Positions 36,073 to 45,293 of a DNA stretch of 64,000 nt are shown piece after piece. Every line of letters begins with the position of its first letter. The stretch's first letter is position 1. Source of the DNA: Hymenobacter sp. BRD67. GTDB lineage: Bacteria > Bacteroidota > Bacteroidia > Cytophagales > Hymenobacteraceae. The notes beneath the pieces are model-generated. The model had not been told where the DNA came from and made no database searches. It was given only the letters and a program-made list of their open reading frames with translations. Where the stretch lies: assembly GCF_013256425.1 (NCBI RefSeq), contig NZ_CP053906.1, forward strand, positions 29,614 through 93,613, given 5' to 3'. Made by a program: the position numbers and the translations under genes.

Positions 36073-37436
36073 TTAACCAACAGTAAATCTTCCAGGCGCG
36101 TTGTGAAAGCAGGGGAGCGCCAGTGGGCCTTGCCTTCCCAGGGTGGACGATTACCCCTGCCAGCCGGGGTGAAGGGGCCAGGTGCCGGAACTGCCGTAGC
36201 TACCCGCACCGTGCCTCTGCCGAAGCGCTCATTCAGGGCGTCAATGCTGGCCATCAAGCCCAGCCGCCTGGTGACCAGGGCCGGCTTTTGGGGTAGTACC
36301 AGCGGAGCCGTCGCAGGAGCAAATAAGTCCAGCTGTTGGCCAGTGCCGGGCGGCTCCAAGCCGTCGAGTACTACCCCCGCCTTATGGTAGGCTGTGCCGG
36401 GCTCCCAAATCCGACTGAGCAGCGCGCGGGCGTAGCCCAGCAGCACGGTTGTATCGGCCGTAGGCCCGGCGGGCAGGGTAAGCGTTGCGGAGCGCGAGAA
36501 TGGTGGCAGCACATCGGCCGCGAAGCGGTTTTTGCTGATGTATACCGTTAGCACGTGGGTAGAATCGCCCTGAGCGCGCAGCTTTTCCGCCGTCCGCGAC
36601 AGGAACGCGGCCACCGCGGCCAGCACATCGGAGAAGGCTGACAGCGGCCGGCCAAACGTGCGGGAGCAGCTGAGGCTTTGCCGGCTGAGCGTTCCGTCTT
36701 CGGACGGATGCAGTCCTGCGCAAGGCCGGCCCTGCAACTCCTGCACCAGCCGCGCCCCCATGACCCCGCCCAGGTACTTCCGGGCCCAGGCATCCGACAC
36801 GCGGGCCAGGTCGGCCGCCGAGTCGATGCCCGCCGCCGTAAGCTTCTGGGCATACTGCCGGCCGATTCCCCATACGTCGCCCACCGCCACTTGCTTCAGG
36901 GCCCAGGCCCGGCGTTCGGCACTGTCGAGATATAGCACCCCATCCAGGTCCGGGCGTTTCTTAGCCAAGCGGTTGGCGAGCTTCGCCAGGGTTTTGGTCG
37001 GGGCCACTCCGACGCAGGTGGGAATGCCCGTACGGCGTTTCACATCGGTGCGCAGGGTCTGGGCGAGGTCATCCAGCCGGCCCAGGTAGGGTGTCAGGTG
37101 CCGCTCCAGGCCGTGTAGGTCCAGAAAGGCCTCATCGATGGAATAAATCTCCATGGCGGGCACCCGTTGCGCCAGGCAGTACATGACCCGCGCACTCATG
37201 GACCCATAGAGGGCATAGTTGCTGGAAAACACAGCGGTGTAGTTGGCCCGCAGCAACTCCCTGACTTCAAAGTAAGGCGCGCCCATCGGCACGCCGAGGG
37301 CCTTGACTTCCGCGCTCCGGCTTACGACGTTGCCATCGTTACTACTCAGGACCACCACGGGCCGCTTTTCGTAGCGCGGCTGGAAGACGCGCTCGCAGCT
37401 CACGTAGAAATTGTTGGCGTCGACGAGTCCGAACAT
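36069..37436 (-). CDS. umuC: Y-family DNA polymerase V subunit UmuC
   Basis: 455 aa. The palm starts MFGLVDANNFYVSCERVFQP with Asp6, and the catalytic pair is in MEIYSIDEAFLDL (Asp101, Glu102). The helix-hairpin-helix segment DVWGIGRQYAQKLTAAGID and the little-finger domain (LSRQSLSCSRTFGRPLSAF) follow. The C-terminal DUF4113-like tail ends RSPAFTTRLEDLLLVN. It performs translesion synthesis with UmuD'. It lies 11 bases after umuD, so the two form an operon. It is a complete single frame. Confidence 0.95.
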   Translation of the reverse strand: MFGLVDANNFYVSCERVFQPRYEKRPVVVLSSNDGNVVSRSAEVKALGVPMGAPYFEVRELLRANYTAVFSSNYALYGSMSARVMYCLAQRVPAMEIYSIDEAFLDLHGLERHLTPYLGRLDDLAQTLRTDVKRRTGIPTCVGVAPTKTLAKLANRLAKKRPDLDGVLYLDSAERRAWALKQVAVGDVWGIGRQYAQKLTAAGIDSAADLARVSDAWARKYLGGVMGARLVQELQGRPCAGLHPSEDGTLSRQSLSCSRTFGRPLSAFSDVLAAVAAFLSRTAEKLRAQGDSTHVLTVYISKNRFAADVLPPFSRSATLTLPAGPTADTTVLLGYARALLSRIWEPGTAYHKAGVVLDGLEPPGTGQQLDLFAPATAPLVLPQKPALVTRRLGLMASIDALNERFGRGTVRVATAVPAPGPFTPAGRGNRPPWEGKAHWRSPAFTTRLEDLLLVN

Positions 37437-37447
37437 ACCTCGTTAGT

Positions 37448-37918
37448 TTAGTCGCGGGTTCGCAGTAAGGCGGCGAGCTTGCCCGGTACCAGCTCGTGCA
37501 GCACGTGCGTGACCACGCCCCAAATACTTACCTCATCAGTATCCCGAATCTGGTAGGGCGTAAAGGCGGGATTGGCCGGCATCAGCCACCAGCTACCCTT
37601 TTGGTAGACAAACTGCTTGACGGTGCATTCGCCCTCAACCACGGCGACTACAATGTGCCCATGGTCGGCTTCCATCTGCTTATCGACCGCCAGCAAGTCC
37701 CCGGTATGAATCTCAGCGCCGGCCATGCTCTCGCCCGATACCCGCACCAGGTACGTTGCGTCGGGGTGGCGTAGCAGTAGCCGGTTCAGGTCAAACAACT
37801 CGTCTTCAAGGTGGTCGGAGGCTGGAGAGGGAAAGCCAGCGGGTACCGTGCAGCTAAAAAGCGGTAGAAAGAAAGGGGTTTCGGTCGCTATTACCGGAAT
37901 TAATTCAACGTCACGCAT
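37448..37918 (-). CDS. umuD: UmuD-like S24 autoprotease
   Basis: 156 aa. It has the UmuD/LexA layout: a cleavage site TVPAGFPSPA (Ala27-Gly28), catalytic Ser64 in VSGESMAGAEI and Lys101 in GECTVKQFVYQKG. RecA-stimulated self-cleavage produces UmuD', which forms polymerase V with UmuC. The gene precedes umuC and shares its strand. Upstream, TAAAATTAGT occurs twice (about 37963 and 37984), a possible operator for a LexA-like or other repressor. Confidence 0.93.
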   Translation of the reverse strand: MRDVELIPVIATETPFFLPLFSCTVPAGFPSPASDHLEDELFDLNRLLLRHPDATYLVRVSGESMAGAEIHTGDLLAVDKQMEADHGHIVVAVVEGECTVKQFVYQKGSWWLMPANPAFTPYQIRDTDEVSIWGVVTHVLHELVPGKLAALLRTRD

Positions 37919-38315
37919 CGGCCTAAAAAGTAGAGGGAGGTCGCAAGTATACGTGACTGCCAGTAAAATTAGTTTTTAAAAGACTAAAATTAGTAGTATT
38001 ATTGACGACTGTGCATATAAGATTGTATGGATAAAATTTCTTGCTACATCAACGTTGGGGCCCTTATTGGACTAATTGTTATTGATAGCCAATAGGTTGA
38101 AGCGAATTAATTAGCTGATTCTTTACCTTGCTGGTACTAGAAAACACTCGAAAGGCACCTTCACTTATCATAATCGACGTTATACCCACTATTGCAAAAT
38201 ATGCCTGGCTTAGTAGGCGTAACGCCACTCAAACCCAGCGCGGCAGCTAAGTAGAGGGAGACGTGGTAAAGGAATGCGTCATCGACTTCAGCTGTGAAAA
38301 AGAGGCGCCTAAAAG
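37919..38315. other. Intergenic region upstream of umuD
   Basis: 397 bases, AT-rich near umuD. It holds the paired TAAAATTAGT sequences (37963-37972, 37984-37993) and, on the minus strand, TATACTTG (near 37945-37952), close to the TAnnTTTG -7 box. The rest shows no gene. Confidence 0.45.
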
Positions 38316-38837
38316 TTAAAATACCACATCAAAACGCCCGTCTGTGACGTGTAGCTGTTTACCGGTATACCGATTGGTGGCTACAAAATCGAAACGCCCA
38401 GCTAGAATGCGCTCGATAGAGTCATAGCGCGTAATCACGAGCTGGCCAGAGTCCGTGTCAAACTCATCAAAGTTGTTATTGTCATAATTAGCAATGGCTT
38501 GCGCGTGGCCTTTCCCTGGTTTAAACAGATAGGTTTTCCCGGTTTCGAACAGTAAACTGTCGGTGTGTAGCGCAACGCCATTCACCGCATGCCAGTCAGT
38601 GGCACCCAGATTGAGGTAATAGCCGCCCCGCCCTGTTCCCTTCACGTACTCTACCCCATCCAGGCCGGGCTTCCCCCTGCCATCTCGGGGTACAAAAACC
38701 TGCCCATCCACTTTACAGCCAAACGTGTACGCACCCGTGGTTGTTTCAGGAGGTAATTGGGGATTATAGTCGTCTTTTTTGCATTGGCTTAACGTTAGCA
38801 GCGACAGCGCTAGTAGTCTCAAGTGAGTATCTTTCAT
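38316..38837 (-). CDS. Lipoprotein resembling the DUF6252 family
   Basis: 173 aa with a lipoprotein signal peptide (RLLALSLLTLSQC, lipobox LSQC, then KKDDYNPQLPPETTTG). The mature part is beta-rich (FGCKVDGQVFVPRDGRG, GGYYLNLGATDWHAVNGV, LVITRYDSIERILAGRFDFV) in the pattern of small Bacteroidetes outer-membrane-associated lipoproteins. The function is unknown. It stands alone, with gaps of about 400 bases on each side. Confidence 0.65.
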   Translation of the reverse strand: MKDTHLRLLALSLLTLSQCKKDDYNPQLPPETTTGAYTFGCKVDGQVFVPRDGRGKPGLDGVEYVKGTGRGGYYLNLGATDWHAVNGVALHTDSLLFETGKTYLFKPGKGHAQAIANYDNNNFDEFDTDSGQLVITRYDSIERILAGRFDFVATNRYTGKQLHVTDGRFDVVF

Positions 38838-39242
38838 TGGCAGGAAAAAATGTGATGCTTACTAGGAGTAGTAACGTCGTAAAGTTATATACTTTGCTAG
38901 CATATAGGTGATACTCTTCTTGCTCCCACCTCACGTAGTGAGCAGAGTGTGGCTCCATGCGCCCCTCTCCTTCGCCGATGCTGACCACCAGCAGGTAGGT
39001 GAGCAGGAGCTAGTTCATACGGCCCCATACTTATCTAGGAGCTATGGTTCAACCAACGCTGGCACGGGCACTAGGACCACTAAAGTCGGGTTAGTTGCTA
39101 CTGCCTATATATCCTTTATCTACAGCAAGATACCGTTTTACATAACTGTCGTTATAGGTCTCTATCAAGAAAGCAGAAGTTTTTCAAAGCTATTGCCTCC
39201 TCTACACGAACCTTTTGGTGACCTCGTTTACTTCTCCCTGCT
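38838..39242. other. Intergenic region
   Basis: 405 bases. An open frame from 38908 exists, but its translation is not protein-like and it lacks a ribosome-binding context. No repeat or hairpin stands out. Confidence 0.4.
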
Positions 39243-39629
39243 ATGAAAATCCCTCTCGCCGCGCTTAGCTGGTCGTTGGCAAGTGGTATCGCCAACTGCT
39301 GGAACGGCACACTGCCTGACCCCGGCACCTACACAATCCGACGACTACCCGCCGTGCCAGCACAAGCAGGGTGTATCGTGGTGGGCTCCGTCTTCGACCT
39401 AGTGACGAAGCACCCACTGAAAGTAGCGGTTGTCGCATTCAATAAAACAATCGTCACGACGGACACCCTGGGGCATTTTCGCTATGAATGCGCCGCGGGT
39501 ACCTACGCAGTACATGGCGGTTTTATCGGTTTCTACCGCGTGGATATTCCCAAGCTTAAGCTTCGAGCAGGCGAGCAAGTCGAGCTTACCTTTTGGGTAG
39601 TGCAAGACCAGCGGCCCACTACTAACTAG
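39243..39629 (+). CDS. Carboxypeptidase-regulatory-like domain protein
   Basis: 128 aa. A weak N-terminal hydrophobic segment is followed by an Ig-like CarbopepD_reg-type fold: GCIVVGSVFDLVTKHPLKVA, VVAFNKTIVTTDTLGHFRYE, AAGTYAVHGGFIGFYRVDIP, LRAGEQVELTFWVVQ. In Bacteroidota this fold is common at the start of outer-membrane receptors, but here it stands alone and may be a secreted or truncated protein. It is unrelated to the neighbouring recombinase. Confidence 0.6.
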   Translation: MKIPLAALSWSLASGIANCWNGTLPDPGTYTIRRLPAVPAQAGCIVVGSVFDLVTKHPLKVAVVAFNKTIVTTDTLGHFRYECAAGTYAVHGGFIGFYRVDIPKLKLRAGEQVELTFWVVQDQRPTTN

Positions 39630-39876
39630 GTGAAGGAGCCCTATTGGGATACCTTAAACGAACGTTCACGGCAGTCGAAAAGCCGCCCCGAAAGGTCATC
39701 CTGCAGAGTCCAGCTAAGGAGAGAGGGCCTTGTCACATTACTTAAACGAAGGCCCAGAAAGCGTGACAAACAATAATTAAAGAAGCCGCGCCACCCGGCA
39801 CGAAAGTAAGTTGCGTTCTGAGTGCTTAAAGGCACTTTCTACCGAAAAAGGAGGCAAAAAGGGTGGCAAACGAGTC

Positions 39877-40455
39877 TTATTCTGCGAGGTATTTGGCAAC
39901 GGTACTAGCCGAAATTCCCATGCTTTTACTGATGGCGTAGTTCGACATACCGCCCCCTTTGAGCCGGCGAATCTGCTCGATTTGCGCGGGACTCTTACCG
40001 GGCGTGCCGAGCTTGATGCCGGCGGCCTTCTTCTTGGCCAGCGCGGCCTTGGTGTTCTCCGATATCTTAAGCAGGTCCTGGGCGGCGATGGTGGCCAGCA
40101 TCGAGACGATCACGTCGCCGAAGGGGCCTAACGAGTCGAGGTAGGATTCCGTGAAGGACTTGTAATTCACCCCGTGGTCTTTCAACTCCTTCAGGTAGCG
40201 CAAGGTGGTCAGCGCTCCCTCCCGGCTGAAGCGGTCCAGCCGCCAGAAGACGACCAAATCGAATTTCTGCTGGTACGCCTCCAACAGCAAGCGCTTGAAT
40301 GCAGCCCGGTCAGCCTTGCCACCTGACTCCTGATCCGTGAATACGTGGTAGATGGTGCCGTGACGCTCGGCGAACTCGCGGAGTTGGTAGAGTTGGTTCT
40401 CCGTATCCTGACCTTTGTCTTTGGTGGATACCCGGGCATAGATGGCGACGCGCAT
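39877..40455 (-). CDS. Serine recombinase (resolvase/invertase family)
   Basis: 192 aa. The catalytic domain starts MRVAIYARVSTKDKGQDTEN (Ser10) with VVFWRLDRFSREGALTTLRY and MLATIAAQDLLKISENTKAA; the helix-turn-helix tail is AQIEQIRRLKGGGMSNYAIS KSMGISASTV, close to HTH_7. It probably resolves or moves a local element. It is divergent from the metal-transporter gene at 40501, with only 45 bases between, and repeat-like sequences lie at both sides (39845-39875 and 41316-41490). Confidence 0.9.
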   Translation of the reverse strand: MRVAIYARVSTKDKGQDTENQLYQLREFAERHGTIYHVFTDQESGGKADRAAFKRLLLEAYQQKFDLVVFWRLDRFSREGALTTLRYLKELKDHGVNYKSFTESYLDSLGPFGDVIVSMLATIAAQDLLKISENTKAALAKKKAAGIKLGTPGKSPAQIEQIRRLKGGGMSNYAISKSMGISASTVAKYLAE

Positions 40456-40500
40456 GCCCAAAGGTCCTTCGCTACCGCCCTTATTGCCAACTCCCTGCCC

Positions 40501-41303
40501 ATGAACAAGTCTGTTTTTATGGTTGCCAAAATGGATTGCCCGGCCGAAGAGCAGTTAATCCGTTTGCACTTCAGTGGCAACCCGGCCGTGGCCCAGCTGC
40601 AGTTCGACTTGGCTGGTCGCCAGCTCACCGTGCTGCATACCGGCGCGGTGGCTCCCCTCACGCAGGCTTTAGACCGGCTTAACCTAGGCAGTGCCCTGGT
40701 AGACACCACCCCGTCGATTGCCCCGACTTACGGGAGGAAGTGCCCCGCGACCGCCGTTTATTGTGGACGGTGCTCGGCATCAATGCCGGGTTCTTTGTCC
40801 TAGAGCTGGGAATGGGCTGGCTGGCCCGCTCCCTGGGCCTAGTGGCCGACTCGCTCGATATGCTGGCCGACGCCCTAGTCTATGCGCTCGCCCTCTATGC
40901 CGTGGGGCAGGCAGCCCGTACGCAACGGCGCGTCGCCCAAGCCGCCGGCTATCTGCAAGCGGCGCTCGCGCTCGGCGGTATAGGGGAGACCGTGCGCCGC
41001 TTTATGGCCCCCGCGCCAAGCCCGAACGTCGCGCTCATGGTAGGCATTGCCTGCTTGGCGCTGCTGGGCAACTGGGCCACGTTGCGGCTGCTCCAACGGG
41101 CCAGTACCGAGCAGGTCCACATTCAGGCCAGCCAGATTTTTACTTCCAACGATGTGCTGGTGAACCTGGGCGTGATGGGGGCCGCCGGGCTGGTGCAGCT
41201 CACTCATTCGCCCTGGCCCGACTTGCTCATTGGCCTGCTCGTGTTTGCCCTGGTTGGTCGGGGCGCTGGGCAAATCCTGGCCTTGGCAAAAGCCCCCACC
41301 TAA
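40501..41303 (+). CDS. HMA-CDF cation transporter (frame-corrected)
   Basis: About 267 aa after restoring one C to the CCCC run near 40710. The N-terminus is a heavy-metal-associated-like domain (FMVAKMDCPAEEQLIRLHFS; the MxCxxEE replaces the usual CxxC), followed by VDTTPVDCPDLREEVPRDRR and a cation-diffusion membrane domain (LGINAGFFVLELGMGWLARS, LGLVADSLDMLADALVYALA with the D-x-x-x-D zinc site, IQASQIFTSNDVLVNLGVMG). It would export a divalent metal. It is cargo next to a serine recombinase. Confidence 0.8.
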
Positions 41304-41315
41304 TAGCCGCCAAAA

Positions 41316-41490
41316 CCATCCAAAAAAGGGTGTCAAAAAACGTCCCCAAAAACGCTGATTTTTGGGGACGCTAGGGCGCTCTGCCGGATAGTCCAAAAAA
41401 CGAGCCTTTTTTGGATGGCTTAGAGTTTAGGAAATTCACCGCCGACGTGTGTTTCCCAAACTTTGATTGGTGAACCAGTTTCTTAAACTC
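41316..41490. repeat. Cluster of nested inverted repeats
   Basis: Outer 14-bp repeat CCATCCAAAAAAGG (41316-41329) pairs with 41405-41418. Inside it a perfect 12-bp hairpin CGTCCCCAAAAA-cgctga-TTTTTGGGGACG spans 41341-41370. Immediately after, GAGTTTAGGAAA (41423) pairs imperfectly with TTTCTTAAACTC (41479-41490). The inner hairpin may end transcription of the transporter; the rest looks like recombination or element-end structure. Confidence 0.7.
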
Positions 41491-41572
41491 CGTTCGGTTC
41501 GCAGACTACACAAACCGGGCGCACAAGCTCGAAGAGGTAGCAGTTCAGTGAAAGGAGCCATACTTTAGGCGG

Positions 41573-42183
41573 ATGAAACGACCGTACCAGCTTTTTGGGG
41601 TAGCACTGCTGCTACTCAACGCTTGCGCGGACCCGCACGAGAAACTGCCCACCACCCAAGGGGCAAACCCGCCGCCCCGCCCGCGGGTCGTCCGCCCGAG
41701 ACGCCCACCGCGTGCGTTCGCACCTTTTTGACTTGGTATGAGCAGCACCAGGAACAACTCAATTCCCTGCCCGTGGTCCCTGCCGCAGTGGACGACGACA
41801 CGACTCGGGTGTATGCGGTGGACTTTCAGGCGGTCGACCGCTACTTGCGCCTGTTGCAGAGTTGCCCCTCGGTATCGCCCGTGTACGTGCAGGCTCATCG
41901 TCACTTTTTCCGTCAATTCCAGGACTCGCTCCGCGCGCACCCGCAGACCGATGGCACCGTGATAGGCTTGGATTATGACCGCGTCCTCTTCACACAGGCA
42001 GGGGAAACGCAGACCCAGTTCGTACTCCGTAGCCAGCCGACGCGGGTAACGGTCGGCGCGGATACCGCCCAAGTCCTGTATCAGTGGAAGGAGGCGGAGA
42101 TGAGCGATGGGCGCAACCTAGCTTTTAGCTTGGCCCGCCAGCAAGACCACTGGCTAATCACGGCCATTCGCCCAGTAGAGTAA
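41573..42183 (+). CDS. Predicted lipoprotein (frame-corrected)
   Basis: About 203 aa from the ATG at 41573 with a lipoprotein signal (YQLFGVALLLLNAC, lipobox LNAC). A proline-rich stretch follows; one base seems lost in the CCC/GGG run near 41680, after which PETPTACVRTFLTWYEQHQE, VYVQAHRHFFRQFQDSLRAH and AEMSDGRNLAFSLARQQDHW continue to VITAIRPVE-like end LITAIRPVE. The fold resembles small NTF2/DUF3828-type periplasmic proteins, but I do not recognise the family. Confidence 0.6.
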
Positions 42184-42283
42184 GTCCAGGTAAGTTCACT
42201 TTAAGGGTGGGTCGGTGAACACGGCCCGTTCAAAAATAGGAGGGTATAATTGTGCTTCACTCGGGTCTGCGTAGACCGACGCC

Positions 42284-42697
42284 ATGAAATCACGGAGCTT
42301 CGTTGACCGCCTGACGTTCACCCGGGTCGCTTCCTGGTCCGACCGCGGGTCTCACCGCCGCCGCTTGGCCCGCCACGGCTTGGCGGCAAAAAAGGTGTAC
42401 TTGCTGGGGTATGCGGCCGCTTCCCCCGATACCGTCCAGCGCATCCGCCAGTGTGTGCAACGACAAAGCGCGGGGTGCTTGCGCGGGGTGTTTCGGGATT
42501 TGCCCCACAGCGCAGAATGGTGGTCCGAACCCCTCGGGCCGATGTGCGCCGTCTACTTCCTGGTAGAACCTGGCCACGCCCCGCAGTTGGTCGTTCTCAA
42601 TTCCGCTCCGGAGTCGCCGGTATTGCTCCACGTGCCGGCGCAGGGGTTTCCTTTCCATTTCCTGTTCGGTAAAACCATCGTGAGCGAGGCCACTTAA
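42284..42697 (+). CDS. Hypothetical protein
   Basis: 137 aa starting MKSRSFVDRLTFTRVASWSD. Basic N-terminus (RGSHRRRLARHGLAAKKVYL), then GYAAASPDTVQRIRQCVQRQ and a hydrophobic C-terminal part (MCAVYFLVEPGHAPQLVVLN). No signal peptide or known motif is seen. It is in one frame with no close neighbour in an operon. Confidence 0.5.
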   Translation: MKSRSFVDRLTFTRVASWSDRGSHRRRLARHGLAAKKVYLLGYAAASPDTVQRIRQCVQRQSAGCLRGVFRDLPHSAEWWSEPLGPMCAVYFLVEPGHAPQLVVLNSAPESPVLLHVPAQGFPFHFLFGKTIVSEAT

Positions 42698-42723
42698 GGC
42701 ACCTAAAACACCTGCTGGAGTTG

Positions 42724-42755
42724 AAACGGGCGGTTTACGCAAACGGTCGTTTAAC
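42724..42755. repeat. AAACGG-CGTTT palindromic motif, copy 1
   Basis: AAACGGTCGTTTAAC (42741-42755) matches 14 of 15 bases of AAACGGACGTTTAAC near 63917, which lies in front of the serine recombinase gene at the right edge. A looser copy (AAACGGGCGGTTTACG) precedes it at 42724. It may be a recombinase or repressor binding site. Confidence 0.5.
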
Positions 42756-42866
42756 TGAACATGCTGGTCAGTATTGAACATATTGCTGGTTACCTGGCAG
42801 CATGATATGGGGCTCAGGAAGGCCAATTACTGGTAGTTGGTTGGAGAACGAATACTGCGTACTGCA

Positions 42867-42891
42867 TGTAAGTACATTGTACGTACATTTG
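42867..42891 (+). promoter_or_regulatory. mazEF operator and promoter
   Basis: TGTAAGTACA (42867-42876) is followed by the perfect palindrome TGTACGTACA (42878-42887), overlapping TACATTTG (42884-42891), an exact TAnnTTTG -7 box four bases before the mazE ATG. Half-sites spaced one helical turn over the -7 box suggest autoregulation by the MazE/MazEF complex. Confidence 0.65.
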
Positions 42892-42895
42892 CTTT

Positions 42896-43156
42896 ATGAA
42901 CACGCGCCTGATTCGGGTCGGCAATTCCCAGGGTATTGTGCTGCCCAAGAAGTTACTGCAACAGTACCACCTCGCCGGCGAGGTCGACCTGCAGCCCACG
43001 CCGGAGGGCCTGCTTATCAAGCCAGTGGCGAAGCCCCGCCGCCAGGGGTGGGACGAGCGCTTTCAGCACGCGATTGCCCAGGGGCAGACCCCGGAGGGCG
43101 AGCTGCTGGAGGGATTCTCGGAGGAGGCCTTTGAGGAAACGGAATGGCAGTGGTAG
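42896..43156 (+). CDS. MazE-like antitoxin (AbrB/SpoVT fold)
   Basis: 86 aa. The N-terminal swapped-hairpin domain is plain: TRLIRVGNSQGIVLPKKLLQ, then YHLAGEVDLQPTPEGLLIKP. The acidic C-terminal tail (GQTPEGELLEGFSEEAFEET) would wrap around the toxin. It binds its own promoter, and a palindromic operator lies immediately upstream. The 3' end overlaps mazF by 13 bases. Confidence 0.9.
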   Translation: MNTRLIRVGNSQGIVLPKKLLQQYHLAGEVDLQPTPEGLLIKPVAKPRRQGWDERFQHAIAQGQTPEGELLEGFSEEAFEETEWQW

Positions 43157-43476
43157 CGGTGCAGCGCTTCGAGGTGTGGCTCATCAACCTCGACCCGACC
43201 CAGGGCAGCGAAATTAACAAGACTCGCCCCTGCGTGGTGCTCTCCCCCGACGAGATGAATCGCCACCTGCGCACGGTGACCATTGCCGCCCTGACCAGCA
43301 CCCGGCGCGATTACCCCTCCCGGGTAGACTGCACTTTTCAGGGCAAGGAAGGCCAGGTAGCACTGGACCATATCCGCTCGGTGGATAAGACCCGCTTGGT
43401 GCGCCGCTTAGGCACCCTGTCTAAAGCCACGGCGCAAGCAGTATGTGAGCGGCTGCAGGAGCTTTTTCAGTATTAA
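43144..43476 (+). CDS. MazF/PemK-type endoribonuclease toxin
   Basis: 110 aa. It has the family signature: VQRFEVWLINLDPTQGSEIN KTRPCVVLSPDEMN, then TVTIAALTSTRRDYPSRVDC and GQVALDHIRSVDKTRLVRRLG (Arg and Ser/Thr active-site strands). The enzyme cleaves mRNA at short sequence motifs. Together with MazE it stabilises the plasmid. It is full length and in frame. Confidence 0.92.
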   Translation: MAVVAVQRFEVWLINLDPTQGSEINKTRPCVVLSPDEMNRHLRTVTIAALTSTRRDYPSRVDCTFQGKEGQVALDHIRSVDKTRLVRRLGTLSKATAQAVCERLQELFQY

Positions 43477-43663
43477 GACCAGCTGGGCAATTCGTGAAGC
43501 AGGAAGCTCGTCTACGCTGGATGGTATAAGACCTTACTTGCAGCCCGAAAGGTACCCCTTGAGAGGCTCAGAAAGTGCCTCACGGGGCGGCTGGCTCAGA
43601 AAGTAAACCACAAGCGTCTTCCTTGCTCGTGGCAGGGGTTTCAGAAGCCGAAAAAGGGCGGGT

Positions 43664-45293
43664 CAGCAAGGTGCAGTGGCTGTTGCAGAACTCCTGGCCC
43701 TTTTTGCCCCCTGTTCCCAAGGTGCTGCTACTGAAGGTACTACGTGCGCCAAAAGGGCAAAAGCCGCTGCTCAGCCGGTGGCTTGGGCAGGGCGATGGCC
43801 AGGCGCAGTACCTGTTGAGACTGGTACTTGAGCAGTTTCTTGAGGTTGAAGGCGATGGCCGTGAGCAGCATCGTTTTATGCGCACTGCTACGCCCCGCGT
43901 GTTGACCCGGCGCAAACCGTAGTGCTGCAGTAAGCTGCCAAAAACGGGCTCCACCGTGCGCTGCCGCAGCCGACGCATGCGCCGGCCTGGCCGACTTTGC
44001 TGCCGGGCCAGCGCCCGGCGGTAGTGCGCGTCGTAGGCCGTGCGCGTAAGCGTGCGCTTCGTACTCTTTGGGGCACAGGTGGGCTTGCGCGGGCAGCGTC
44101 GACAATCGCGGCTGGAGGCACTGTAGCGCTTCGAGAGCCGGCCATCCGGGTCGGAGTCGAAACACTTAAAGGGCAATCGCTTGCCCGCTGGGCACGTAAA
44201 GCAATCGGCTTCTTTATCGTAGGCGAAGCCCTCAATTTCGAGCTTGTACCTACCGAAAACGGGAATCCAGGGGGTAATGCCGCGGGCTTCGAGCAGGGCG
44301 TAGTTCACTCCGTTCGAGTAGTTGGTATCGGCCGCTACCTCCCGCACCGGCAGCTCTTGCGCAAGTAGGCGCTGCTGAAGCGGCGCGACGATGCTCGGCA
44401 GTAACGTGCTATCGCGCTGGTCGGCGAAGTCCGCCTGGATGTGACTGATAACGCCGTGCCCCTCATCCACGGCCATGCTGCACAGGTAATTGAGTGCCCG
44501 TGCTTTACCCGGTTTGACCGAAATACGTGCGTCGGGGTCGGCTGGGCTGTAATGCGTCTTATTGCTCAGCAGGCGCGCTTGGGGACGGCTGCGGCCCAAT
44601 GGACCGCTATCGTTGCGCACGTAACGGGCGTGGGCAGTGGCAACCCGGCGTAGCTGGTGCGCCGGGCTGGAGACCGGTACGGCCGACTGGGCAACGGGAG
44701 TATCCGAGGCTAGTTCGCCGCTCACGTGCAGAACGGAGGTAGGTGCGTCGGCGGGCTGCTTCTCGCACAAGCTCTCTAGCGAGGCGTTGGCCTTGACGAA
44801 GGCCGAGTCCACGGCCTGGGTATAGCCCGTGACCAGGCCAGCGGCTACGCACTGGGCAAAGACGTGCTCGAACAGGTGCTCGAAGACAGCGGCCGGATAC
44901 AACTGGCGCGTGCGGCTAATGGTCGAGTGCCAGGGCAGGTCCTCGTCCACCTCGTAGCCCAGAAAATAGAGGATATCGAGCCGCAGGCTGCAGTGCTCCA
45001 TCAGGCGGCGGTCGCTGACTAGGTTTTCCAGTCGGCTGACCAGCATCAACTTAAAGAAGACGACGGGGTCGAGCGAGGGCTGGCCCGTGTGGCTGTAGAA
45101 GGGCTGCGTCTGCGCATAGAGAAAGTCCCAGGTGAGCAGCTCACCCAAGCGGCGATACAGATTCTGTTTGGGTACGCGCTCCGACAACTGGAAGCGCAGC
45201 ACGACTTTGTCGATGAATTGTTTGTGGCCCTGCATAAGCCCAAGATACCGTTGGCCAAGCACCTACTTCTGCAACAGCCACCGCACCTTGCTG
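43664..45293. mobile_element. IS1182-family insertion sequence, copy B
   Basis: 1630 bp bounded by 27-bp inverted repeats with one mismatch, starting CAGCAAGGTGCAGTGGCTGT at 43664 and pairing with 45267-45293. A target duplication was not found. It carries one transposase gene on the minus strand, with a single frame problem near its end. Confidence 0.92.
43740..45262 (-). pseudogene. IS1182-family transposase, one apparent frameshift
   Basis: About 507 aa. DUF772 N-terminal domain (LDPVVFFKLMLVSRLENLVS), the linker GYTQAVDSAFVKANASLESL, and the DDE core with THYSPADPDARISVKPGK, VREVAADTNYSNGVNYALLE and CPRKPTCAPKSTKRTLTR. A one-base loss between 43885 and 43910 throws the main frame out of the element, where it would run through the inverted repeat to 43580; the natural ending AHKTMLLTAIAFNLKKLLKY and a stop at 43740 lie in the next frame. 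If the shift is a sequence error the element is intact. Confidence 0.85.

Noticed and set aside
38908..39246. Hypothetical gene before the carboxypeptidase-like gene
   Set aside because: It has no protein-like composition or start context.
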